11,622 bases of DNA from Sporosarcina sp. (GTDB taxonomy: Bacteria > Bacillota > Bacilli > Bacillales_A > Planococcaceae). Positions within the stretch are counted from its first letter, which is position 1. Each line of letters opens with the position of its first letter. Both the position numbers and the translations under genes were made by a program. Below the pieces are notes generated by a model. That model saw only the letters and a list, made by a program, of their open reading frames with translations, did not search any database and was not told where the DNA came from. Positions 5,791 through 11,622 of the stretch are shown piece by piece. The stretch is from contig JARIDM010000269.1 of NCBI GenBank assembly GCA_029263945.1, forward strand, positions 1-11,622, written 5' to 3'.

Positions 5791-6276
5791 ATGGACAAAG
5801 AAGTGAAGTACGCAATTCAAGATGAGTATGCAGATGACTTTGCATGGTGTTTTGGATGCGGGCGATTAAACAAAGACGGCTATCATTTTCGTACGGGGTG
5901 GAATGGTGAGGAAACAGTTACTTATTATGAACCAGCTGAAAAACATATTGCAATACCTGGGTTTGTTTACGGGGGGGTAATTGCCTCATTGGTAGATTGC
6001 CACGGCACTGGTTCAGCTGCGCTTGCGCTGCATCGGAAAAACGGTCATGAGCCAGGTAGTGGGGAAACGGTACCAAGATTTGTGACAGCCTCATTAAATG
6101 TGAACTATTTAAAACCAACGCCGCAAGGAAAGCCGTTAAAAGCTGTAGGAAAAGTTGAGGAAATTCATCCGAAGAAATGGAAAGTATACGTAGAAGTTTA
6201 TGCGGAAGACATCCTTTGCGCGACAGGTGAAGTTGTTGGAGTAGTCATGCCAAAAGCCTTTGGGCAGAAATCATAA
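5791..6276 (+). CDS. PaaI-like hotdog-fold thioesterase (161 aa)
   Basis: Probable acyl-CoA thioesterase of the single-domain hotdog superfamily, acting in the cytosol; the substrate is unknown. It shows the family's N-terminal CFGCG (20-24) followed by a GYHF turn. The core helix motif is VYGGVIASLVDCHGTGS (59-75), and the closing strands are FVTASLNVNYLKPTPQGKPL and then KKWKVYVEVYAEDILCATGEVVGV in two parts. In PaaI the core reads HGG, with an Asp some seven residues on. Here the His position is Y60 while D69 is present, a variant I believe occurs in this subgroup. An ATG at 5776 is in frame but lacks a ribosome site. The ATG at 5791 has GGGGG at a suitable distance, so 5791 is used. It is followed at 35 bases by the 6312 gene, probably in the same operon. 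Confidence 0.85.
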   Translation: MDKEVKYAIQDEYADDFAWCFGCGRLNKDGYHFRTGWNGEETVTYYEPAEKHIAIPGFVYGGVIASLVDCHGTGSAALALHRKNGHEPGSGETVPRFVTASLNVNYLKPTPQGKPLKAVGKVEEIHPKKWKVYVEVYAEDILCATGEVVGVVMPKAFGQKS

Positions 6277-6311
6277 AAGTTTCAACTAATTGATAGTGAG
6301 GGGGGATTAGT

Positions 6312-6548
6312 ATGATAGAAGGAATCGTTATTGTTGGAATTGTGATGTCCATACCCATCACAGCAATTATTACAGATCATAAGCGAAGAATGATGAGACT
6401 AAAATCAGAAATTGTCCATGAAGAAATTGAATTAGAAAAACTAAAACAACAGAATTTCATTATGGAAACTGAAAAAATGAAACTTGAACTCGAACAGATG
6501 AAACTTGACTATACAACTGGAAATGAGCACATCACAAAACTAGAGTAA
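6312..6548 (+). CDS. Small membrane protein with a coiled-coil tail (78 aa)
   Basis: One N-terminal membrane helix (about residues 3-21, EGIVIVGIVMSIPITAIIT) is followed by a basic DHKRRMMRLKS. A long charged helix with repeating E/K/L/M (LEKLKQQNFIMETEKMKLEL, about 42-61) is predicted to be a coiled coil. The tail is probably cytosolic and could mediate self-association or docking. I believe similar short proteins exist in Bacillales genomes without known function. GAGGGGG lies six bases upstream of ATG. It is flanked by the thioesterase and, 15 bases on, the DUF1992 gene, so the three are likely co-transcribed. Confidence 0.8.
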   Translation: MIEGIVIVGIVMSIPITAIITDHKRRMMRLKSEIVHEEIELEKLKQQNFIMETEKMKLELEQMKLDYTTGNEHITKLE

Positions 6549-6563
6549 GGGAGATGGTGCCAA

Positions 6564-6956
6564 GTGAATGAAGACAAATTGAATCCACCCCCTTATCAGG
6601 ACCTAATTGGTGACATGCTGAATAATGATCCAAGTAAAGGAAAAATCGATCATCTTCAAGGAGCGGGTAAACCGTTGTCACAAGACTACCTATCAGGGGA
6701 TACATTTCAGCACTTTCAGCGGATTGCAAAAGATGCTGGGTATAAACCCATCTGGCTAGAGCTACAACATGAAATCCGAGATGAGCTGGTTGAACTCATT
6801 CAGCGTCAATCTACTTTTATCGAGCGTGCGCTAGAAAGTAGGCTCACAATTGTAAATGATAAAATTAAACAATATAATAAATCCTGTCCACCGAAATTAC
6901 AAAAAGGAATGGTATCGTTAGCATCCTTTGTTGATGCAGTTCAATACTGGGAATAA
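6564..6956 (+). CDS. DUF1992 (DnaJ-homologue subfamily C member 28 conserved domain) protein
   Basis: The residues LQGAGKPLS (31-39), FQRIAKDAGYKPIWLELQHE (51-70) and the following IRDEL helix match the DUF1992 family. That family has the pattern 'L.G.GKPL ... ... AG..P..lEL..EI'. Despite the family name there is no J domain. The biochemical role is unknown. The start is GTG with AAGGGAG about ten bases upstream; the nearby ATGs are out of frame. Its C-terminal half (about 75-130) is a helical, basic extension. It is 15 bases downstream of the membrane/coiled-coil gene, which argues for translation from one mRNA. Confidence 0.85.
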   Translation: MNEDKLNPPPYQDLIGDMLNNDPSKGKIDHLQGAGKPLSQDYLSGDTFQHFQRIAKDAGYKPIWLELQHEIRDELVELIQRQSTFIERALESRLTIVNDKIKQYNKSCPPKLQKGMVSLASFVDAVQYWE

Positions 6957-7024
6957 TATGTAAATGAATCCTTTCTATTTTTCATCCGTATAATAAGATA
7001 CTTAAAGTGAATGGAGGATTTTTT

Positions 7025-7330
7025 ATGCAAACTAAAGGGATGAAAATATTAATACATGCGAGTGCTTTTTTCGCACCATATTTAGTACCAGTTCTTTTGT
7101 TTTTAGTAAGTGATGAAGAAGAAGTTAAAAATACTGCGATTCAAGCTGTTTTATGGCAATTGGTTATTGGCGTATTACTGTCTATTTCAATTGCGTTATC
7201 CTTTATCTTAATTGGTATTCCGTTTGCCATTGGTTTTGGTATTATGTGGATTGTCGTACCGATTATTGGTATTGTAAAAGCTTTAAATGATGAGATGTAC
7301 CGCTATCCAATCGTAGGGCGCTGGGTTTAA
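7025..7330 (+). CDS. DUF4870 domain membrane protein (101 aa)
   Basis: A small integral membrane protein with about three hydrophobic segments: residues 8-28 (ILIHASAFFAPYLVPVLLFL), 43-63 and 65-88. It has the DUF4870 hallmarks: a leading L.H-type helix, a charged turn (SDEEEVKNTAIQAVLWQL) and a final A.ND..YRYPIVG segment. The family's role is unknown. The frame could start at a GTG at 7007, but the ATG at 7025 has TGGAGGA six bases upstream and is preferred. It may be co-transcribed with the three genes upstream or use a TATAAT at 6989-6994. A strong terminator closes it. Confidence 0.85.
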   Translation: MQTKGMKILIHASAFFAPYLVPVLLFLVSDEEEVKNTAIQAVLWQLVIGVLLSISIALSFILIGIPFAIGFGIMWIVVPIIGIVKALNDEMYRYPIVGRWV

Positions 7331-7345
7331 TAAAATTGTTGATTG

Positions 7346-7380
7346 ATGCTTTTGTAGCTTATGCTTACAAAAGCATTTTT
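7346..7380 (+). terminator. Terminator after the DUF4870 gene
   Basis: A perfect 11-bp stem (ATGCTTTTGTA at 7346-7356 with TACAAAAGCAT at 7366-7376) with a nine-base loop, followed by five T. Confidence 0.9.
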
Positions 7381-7471
7381 GCATTCCAATATTAATCATG
7401 TTTATAGAATCTATAAGATATGATAGAGTTAACTAGTATAAATATATATAAACAGGAAAGGGGTAGGCGAA

Positions 7472-8704
7472 ATGAAATTCAAGTTTAATTTAGTGACACA
7501 AATCTTCATAGCATTTGTTTTAGCTATTATTTTAGGAAGTGTTTTCGGGAGTTCAATAGATTTTCTAAAACCACTTGGGGATTTGTTTTTACGTCTTATT
7601 AAATTTATTATTGCCCCACTTATTTTATCAACACTTGTTGTTGGTGTAGCAAGTTCATCAGATCCGAAGCAACTCGGTACCATGGGCTTGAAGACGATTG
7701 TGTATTATCTAGGGACAACTGCTATTGCGATAACAATTGGTTTAGCAGTTGCATTTGCAATCTCACCTGGAAAAGGCGTAGAGATTTCTACAGAAGGATT
7801 AGAAATACCAGAAGTGGCGATGCAAGAGCAACAAAGCACCATTACAACTTTGCTCAATATTATTCCTGAGAATCCCTTTACAGCTTTAGCAGAAGGAAAT
7901 ATCTTGCAAATTATATTCTTCGCCTTGTTTATCGGCTTAGGGATTACATTTGTGGGGGAAAAGGCACAGCCAGTTTATAGGCTTTTTGAAGGCTTTGCAG
8001 AAGTGATGTACAAAATTACGGGTATTATTATGAAAGTTGCCCCAATTGGAATCCTAGGATTATTAGCACCAGTTGTGGGTCAATATGGGTTATCTGTATT
8101 GCTCCCACTGTTAAAAGTGGTTCTAGCGGTGTACATCGCTTGTGTAATACATGCAATCGTTGTTTATTCGACGGCAGTAAAACTGTCATCAGGTATGAGT
8201 CCAGTGCACTTCTTTAAAGGGATTTTTCCGGCTGCACTTGTTGCTTTTAGTACGGCGAGTAGCGCTGGAACTTTACCTGTCACAATTAAAAACGTGAATG
8301 AAAATCTTGGTGTGCCAAACCGAATCTCAAGTTTCGTATTACCATTAGGTGCAACAATTAATATGGATGGTACAGCGATTTATCAGGGCGTAGCAGTTAT
8401 TTTTATTGCACAGTTTTATAGTTTAGAATTAACGTTCCTTCAATTATTAACTGTCGTATTGACTACCGTGCTTGCTTCTATTGGTACAGCAGGTGTACCT
8501 GGAGCAGGGATGATCATGTTGGCGATGGTGTTATCATCCGTCAATATGCCACTTGAAGGGATTGCTTTAATTGCTGGAATTGACCGTATTTTGGATATGA
8601 TGCGCACTTCGGTCAATATTGTTGGAGATGCATCTGCAGCAGTTGTCGTTGCTGGAACAGAGAAAAAGAAAAACAAAGATCCTGTTGTACCTGTTTCATC
8701 TTAA
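7472..8704 (+). CDS. Dicarboxylate/amino acid:cation symporter (DAACS family, glutamate/aspartate type)
   Basis: A cytoplasmic-membrane symporter that takes up acidic amino acids or C4-dicarboxylates with Na+ or H+. Its 410 residues match the bacterial family length. It has the eight-helix plus two re-entrant hairpin layout of the archaeal homologue GltPh. The serine-rich HP1 tip is STASSAGT at 260-267, NMDGT is at 297-301 and the HP2 tip GVPGAG is at 341-346. In helix 8, D371, D375, R378, T379, N382 and D386 each align with GltPh D390, D394, R397, T398, N401 and D405 at a constant offset of 19. The R378/D375 pair favours an acidic substrate over a neutral one. AAAGGGG lies eight bases upstream of ATG. 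It is a single-gene unit with terminators on both sides. B. subtilis GltP and GltT are relatives, but I cannot tell which is the orthologue, so no symbol is given. Confidence 0.9.
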   Translation: MKFKFNLVTQIFIAFVLAIILGSVFGSSIDFLKPLGDLFLRLIKFIIAPLILSTLVVGVASSSDPKQLGTMGLKTIVYYLGTTAIAITIGLAVAFAISPGKGVEISTEGLEIPEVAMQEQQSTITTLLNIIPENPFTALAEGNILQIIFFALFIGLGITFVGEKAQPVYRLFEGFAEVMYKITGIIMKVAPIGILGLLAPVVGQYGLSVLLPLLKVVLAVYIACVIHAIVVYSTAVKLSSGMSPVHFFKGIFPAALVAFSTASSAGTLPVTIKNVNENLGVPNRISSFVLPLGATINMDGTAIYQGVAVIFIAQFYSLELTFLQLLTVVLTTVLASIGTAGVPGAGMIMLAMVLSSVNMPLEGIALIAGIDRILDMMRTSVNIVGDASAAVVVAGTEKKKNKDPVVPVSS

Positions 8705-8716
8705 ATGACTGGTTCT

Positions 8717-8750
8717 AAAGAGGCTAATACTCATTAGTCTCTTTATTTTT
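8717..8750 (+). terminator. Terminator after the symporter gene
   Basis: A 12-bp stem (8717-8728 with 8733-8744) has one G.U pair and a four-base loop, followed by ATTTTT. It lies 12 bases after the stop. Confidence 0.9.
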
Positions 8751-8761
8751 GTGTGAATTGT

Positions 8762-8791
8762 TATACATAGACTCGTTTAAATGAGTATACT
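8762..8791 (+). promoter_or_regulatory. Promoter with an overlapping palindrome, upstream of the histidine phosphatase
   Basis: TATACA (8762-8767) and TATACT (8786-8791) with an 18-base spacer form a plausible SigA promoter. The 16-base imperfect palindrome ACTCGTTTAAATGAGT (8771-8786) fills the spacer and touches the -10 box. A repressor bound there would block RNA polymerase; its identity is unknown. Confidence 0.45.
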
Positions 8792-8822
8792 GAGAAAAGC
8801 ACTTTAAAAGGATGGATGTAAA

Positions 8823-9407
8823 ATGACGACAATCGGTTTTATTAGACACGGCGTGACCGAGTGGAATAAAGAAGGACGTTCACAAGGAAATACAGATATT
8901 CCGCTAAATGAAGAAGGCCTTCAAATGGCAGAACAGATTGCAAATAGACTTGAGCATGAAAAATGGGATGTGATTTATTCAAGTCCGCTTCTAAGAGCAC
9001 AGAAAACAGCAGAAGTGATCGCCAATCGAAAACAACCGATTAAACTATATTTGGATAATCGTTTAAGAGAAACGGGTGGAGGACAAGCAGAGGGAACGAC
9101 GTTAGCAGAGCGCATTGATAAGTGGGGTACTTCATGGCAAAAAGTCGATTTGGGTGCCGAATCTGAAATGGATGTTATTGAACGTGGAATGACATTTATT
9201 GAGGAAATAAAAACAAAGCATCTGGGGGAAAGGGTATTGGTTGTGAGTCATGGAAGCTTCATTAGAACATTGATGAGTGAACTTATGGATGATGTGAAAA
9301 TTAAAAAAGACAAAGTAGGAAATACGTCTTTAACAATCGTTAAGTTAGAAGAGATGGGGAACCACTGTGAATTATTTAATTGTACAGCGCATTTGGACGC
9401 CTACTAG
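8823..9407 (+). CDS. Histidine phosphatase superfamily protein (phosphoglycerate mutase-like, 194 aa)
   Basis: A cytosolic phosphatase or phosphomutase that works through a phospho-histidine. It shows the RHG motif (R8-H9-G10), the second arginine region SSPLLRAQKTAE (53-64, R58), the acid E83 in RLRETGGG and the second catalytic histidine H143 in VVSHGSFIR. All catalytic positions are intact. Its length and the absence of the longer mutase loops fit the broad-specificity branch (B. subtilis PhoE-like) better than a glycolytic mutase; the substrate cannot be read from the sequence. ATG is preceded by AAAAGGATGG. It has its own promoter and a shared terminator downstream, so it is a single-gene unit. 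Confidence 0.9.
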   Translation: MTTIGFIRHGVTEWNKEGRSQGNTDIPLNEEGLQMAEQIANRLEHEKWDVIYSSPLLRAQKTAEVIANRKQPIKLYLDNRLRETGGGQAEGTTLAERIDKWGTSWQKVDLGAESEMDVIERGMTFIEEIKTKHLGERVLVVSHGSFIRTLMSELMDDVKIKKDKVGNTSLTIVKLEEMGNHCELFNCTAHLDAY

Positions 9408-9420
9408 ATGAATGATTTAA

Positions 9421-9454
9421 AAAATGCTGGGACAAAAAATTGTCTCAGCATTTT
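9421..9454. terminator. Bidirectional terminator between the phosphatase and the 51-aa gene
   Basis: A 15-base arm (9421-9435) pairs with 9440-9454 around AAAA, with one wobble. The minus-strand product has six T after the stem, the plus strand a weaker T run. It can stop both converging transcripts. Confidence 0.85.
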
Positions 9455-9489
9455 AAAATGAGTGCATACTTAGGGTTAAGGGAATTGTG

Positions 9490-9645
9490 TTAACGCTTTT
9501 CGGTTTTATCTTTTTCTGTATCAACGTTAACTGATTCTGACTTATTTGCTTGAGCAGATAAATCAATGAACCCACTTACAGGTGAGCTTTCATCAGTAGG
9601 ACCACAAATTCCTGTCTCAACATCACAATACATATCTTCTTTCAT
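9490..9645 (-). CDS. Small hypothetical protein with a paired-cysteine N-terminus (51 aa)
   Basis: A short frame starting MKEDMYCDVETGICGPTDES, with C7 and C14 six residues apart, then a polar, acidic tail rich in S, D, E and K. There is no membrane segment. The start has a good ribosome site (GGGGAG, seven bases upstream), and the convergent terminator at 9421-9454 has its best T run on this strand, so I take it as a real gene. The cysteines could bind metal or be redox-active; the tail looks disordered. I do not recognise a family. A TATACT at about 9680 could be its -10 box. It faces the phosphatase gene and is divergent from the fsr-like gene. Confidence 0.65.
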   Translation of the reverse strand: MKEDMYCDVETGICGPTDESSPVSGFIDLSAQANKSESVNVDTEKDKTEKR

Positions 9646-9786
9646 AAATGATCTCCCCAATCGAATGAATTGATAAGTTCAGTATACGCAATAGATGTTG
9701 AAAAAGCTTAATTTGTGATTTTAAAAAACAAACGAATCCAACTTTAGCGAAAATTAAGGTATACTACATAAATTAGTCAGATTCAT

Positions 9787-9803
9787 GTCATTTTAAAAAT
9801 GAC
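9787..9803 (+). promoter_or_regulatory. Perfect 8-bp inverted repeat in the leader of the fsr-like gene
   Basis: GTCATTTT-A-AAAATGAC lies about 22 bases after a TATACT (9760-9765) and 37 bases before the start codon. AGTCA (9775-9779) could pair instead with TGACT (9800-9804), giving an alternative fold. It has the size and place of an operator for a dimeric repressor, or of a leader hairpin. Confidence 0.5.
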
Positions 9804-9840
9804 TTAATTATAGAAGGAAATTGTGACAAGAAAGAAGTGA

Positions 9841-11064
9841 ATGTCAGCTATGAAGTCTAATGGAACATCTACCCTCGGGAGTCCTGTTTATCCAATTATG
9901 TTTGCAATTGGGGGCGTGCATTTATTAAATGATTCCTTGCAGGCGGTTATTCCTGCCATGTTCCCTATACTAGAGGAAAGTATGAACTTGACGTTTACCC
10001 AATTAGGGTTAATCGCATTTGCGCTCAATATGGTCGCGTCCGTTTTACAACCAGTTGTCGGTTATTTGAGTGACAAAAAGCCCAAACCATACGCATTGCC
10101 AATTGGTATGACATTTTCGCTTGTTGGGATTGCAGGCCTCGCATTTGCGCCTTCCTATTGGATGCTTCTTATTTTTGTTGTGTTCCTAGGATTTGGGTCT
10201 GCTGTATTTCATCCCGAAGGTTCGCGGGTGTCATATATGGCTGCAGGCACTAAAAGAGGATTGTCACAATCTATTTATCAAGTGGGTGGGAATACTGGAC
10301 AAGCTTTAGCGCCTTTGATTAGTGCTTTTATTTTAGTTCCATTTGGTCAACGTGGTGCTGCCTTATTCATTTTGGTTGCGGGTCTCGCGATTGTTATCTT
10401 ATTAAAAATATCGGCTTGGTATAAAGCGCAGTTAATTCAAGAGAAACTTAATGCTAGTAATCGCGTTATGGTTTCAACGATAGAGAATTTAACAAAGAAA
10501 CAAATCGGCATGGCACTTATGCTGCTTTTATTTATTATTTTTGCACGTTCATTTTATGTAATCAGTATTACGAACTTTTATGTCTTTCATTTAATAGAAG
10601 CATATGGGCTATCGATTCCTAGAGGACAAATGTTCATTTTTGTCTTCTTAGCACTAGGCGCAGTAGGTACATTCTTTGGCGGACCGTTGGCTGACCGAAT
10701 AGGACGCAAAAAGGTAATTGTGTTGTCCTTAGCGATGCCGATCCCACTCTGCATATTATTACCTTATGTGCCTTTATGGGCTGTGCTCCTTTTATTAAGC
10801 TTGATTGGGTTTTTGATTATGCTTAGTTTCTCAGTCACCGTTGTCTACGCACAAGAACTTGTGCCGAGTAAAATTGGAACAATGGCAGGTTTAACGGTCG
10901 GTCTTGCTTTTGGAATGGGGGCAATTGGTTCGGTTGTCATCGGCATTTTAATGGATGGCATTGGTGTCTATCAAACGATGATCGTTATCTCGTTTTTACC
11001 GATTATTGGTTTAGTGGGTATGGGACTTCCAAAGGATCAAAAGTTAGTAACGTCATTGAAATAG
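9841..11064 (+). CDS. fsr: Fsr-like MFS efflux transporter
   Basis: A twelve-helix major facilitator of the cytoplasmic membrane, related to E. coli Fsr, which exports fosmidomycin. Its 407 residues match Fsr. Shared signatures are HLLND (27-31), LQPVVGYLSDKKPKPYALPIG (split at 69-89), VFHPEGSRV (122-130), QSIYQVGGNTGQALAPL (143-159) and the second-half motif GGPLADRIGRKK (280-291). In this family the natural substrate is often unknown, so fosmidomycin export is an inference by homology. The ribosome site is weak (AGAAAGAAGTGA just before ATG); Met4 is an alternative. It is preceded by a candidate operator and followed by a terminator, so it is probably a single, regulated gene. Confidence 0.9.
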   Translation: MSAMKSNGTSTLGSPVYPIMFAIGGVHLLNDSLQAVIPAMFPILEESMNLTFTQLGLIAFALNMVASVLQPVVGYLSDKKPKPYALPIGMTFSLVGIAGLAFAPSYWMLLIFVVFLGFGSAVFHPEGSRVSYMAAGTKRGLSQSIYQVGGNTGQALAPLISAFILVPFGQRGAALFILVAGLAIVILLKISAWYKAQLIQEKLNASNRVMVSTIENLTKKQIGMALMLLLFIIFARSFYVISITNFYVFHLIEAYGLSIPRGQMFIFVFLALGAVGTFFGGPLADRIGRKKVIVLSLAMPIPLCILLPYVPLWAVLLLLSLIGFLIMLSFSVTVVYAQELVPSKIGTMAGLTVGLAFGMGAIGSVVIGILMDGIGVYQTMIVISFLPIIGLVGMGLPKDQKLVTSLK

Positions 11065-11120
11065 ACTAAAAGCTGGTTTTCTATTTGATATCCGTGGATG
11101 CTTAGATAGGAATATTTTGG

Positions 11121-11153
11121 CTAAAGCGTATGAGCGAAAAGGCTCATTTTTAG
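11121..11153 (+). terminator. Probable terminator after the fsr-like gene
   Basis: ATGAGC (11130-11135) pairs with GCTCAT (11142-11147) around GAAAAG. It is extended by CTAAA with TTTAG (11121-11125 with 11149-11153) past an internal bulge, with a T run at 11147-11151. It lies 57 bases after the stop. In the rest of the gap (11065-11375) I see no gene or clear promoter. Confidence 0.6.
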
Positions 11154-11375
11154 TGACAATTAATTTCTGTAATCGTATCTAAAAGTATGTATGAGGTAGA
11201 TGAAATCAGCCTTGCTAAGGTATTCTTCTTGAAGAAAATGCATTTGCAGTTTGGATTGAATTGGTTTAGGGTATTTAACTATCAACGAATAGAGTCATTT
11301 TCATAGATCTGGTTAATTTAATACATAGTATTTTATGAAATGTACTCGAAAAATAAATATAGGAGTCGGTCATTT

Positions 11376-11622
11376 TTGGATACGAAGTTTTGGCGTAATC
11401 CCGTTTTTTTCATATCGGCAACAGTTGTTTTCATTTTAGTCGTTATCGGATCGCTTATACCAGAAGAATTCGGAGCAGTTGCAGATCGTTTGTATGATTT
11501 TACGACGAAAAATTTTGGTTGGTTTTTTCTATTAGCAGTATTTCTTATTATTATTTTCTTATTTGCACTTGCAATTAGTAAGTACGGCGCCATTCGAATT
11601 GGTGGAGATGATGAACGACCAG
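11376..11622 (+). CDS. BCCT-family transporter, N-terminal part (cut by the window edge)
   Basis: Start of a betaine/carnitine/choline-type transporter, which imports osmolytes across the cytoplasmic membrane, usually with Na+. The 82 visible residues hold the first two helices (about 9-28, VFFISATVVFILVVIGSLIP; 47-67). They end in the family signature FALAISKYGAIRIGGDDERP, which in BCCT proteins follows helix 2. The likely start is TTG at 11376, with AGGAG ten bases upstream. An in-frame ATG at 11340 would add twelve residues (MYSKNKYRSRSF) but has no ribosome site. The substrate-binding tryptophans lie in the missing part, so specificity is open. Confidence 0.85.
   Translation, partial: MDTKFWRNPVFFISATVVFILVVIGSLIPEEFGAVADRLYDFTTKNFGWFFLLAVFLIIIFLFALAISKYGAIRIGGDDERP

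Noticed and set aside
7429..8676. Minus-strand frames of 84 and 78 codons across the symporter gene
   Set aside because: Antisense shadows of a gene whose motifs are fully intact.
11065..11375. A riboswitch or small RNA in the gap before the BCCT gene
   Set aside because: Apart from the terminator at 11121-11153 and a short TTCTTCTTGAAGAA palindrome, I find no conserved aptamer motif.
11333..11593. An 86-codon minus-strand frame at the right edge
   Set aside because: Antisense to the BCCT start, which carries family signatures and a ribosome site.

Overview
The window looks like chromosome from a low-GC Gram-positive endospore-former-type bacterium (Bacillota). Sporosarcina, Psychrobacillus or another Planococcaceae genus is my best guess. 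The basis is AT-rich sequence, strong AGGAGG-like ribosome sites, TTG/GTG starts, many U-tailed hairpin terminators and familiar Bacillales families. The genus assignment rests on recall, not on a search.

Left part (1-2700), accessory DNA. A tyrosine recombinase enters from the left edge on the minus strand, with its N-terminal 181 residues inside the window. Upstream of it, on the same strand, lie four small unrelated genes: a 94-residue membrane protein, a 66-residue two-helix membrane protein, a 127-residue lipoprotein and a 95-residue cytosolic protein. The three spacers between them each carry the same kind of GC-capped hairpin with an ATTCTT/AAGAAT-type core. Degraded hairpins lie at both ends. 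Between the recombinase and the last small gene is a decayed intergenic repeat flanked by two copies of TGTGCTACAA. A perfect 12-bp inverted repeat (611-622 and 2685-2696) brackets the array. The layout resembles a gene-cassette array and is the most interesting part of the window.

Middle part (2780-5640), minus strand: pepF (oligoendopeptidase F, M3 metallopeptidase) with a strong terminator, then a 101-residue and a 147-residue protein of unknown function, with a terminator between them.

Right part (5740-11622), mostly plus strand. First comes a probable transcription unit with a PaaI-like hotdog thioesterase, a 78-residue membrane/coiled-coil protein, a DUF1992 protein and a DUF4870 membrane protein, ending in a clear terminator. 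Then come a glutamate/aspartate-type cation symporter (DAACS family), a histidine phosphatase, an Fsr-like MFS efflux transporter and the start of a BCCT-family transporter for osmolytes such as betaine, cut by the window edge. A 51-residue minus-strand protein with two cysteines lies between the phosphatase and the fsr-like gene. Apart from the small first unit these genes look like single-gene units, several with their own terminator. Two have inverted repeats near the promoter that could be operators. I see no rRNA, tRNA, CRISPR array, intact insertion sequence or riboswitch.
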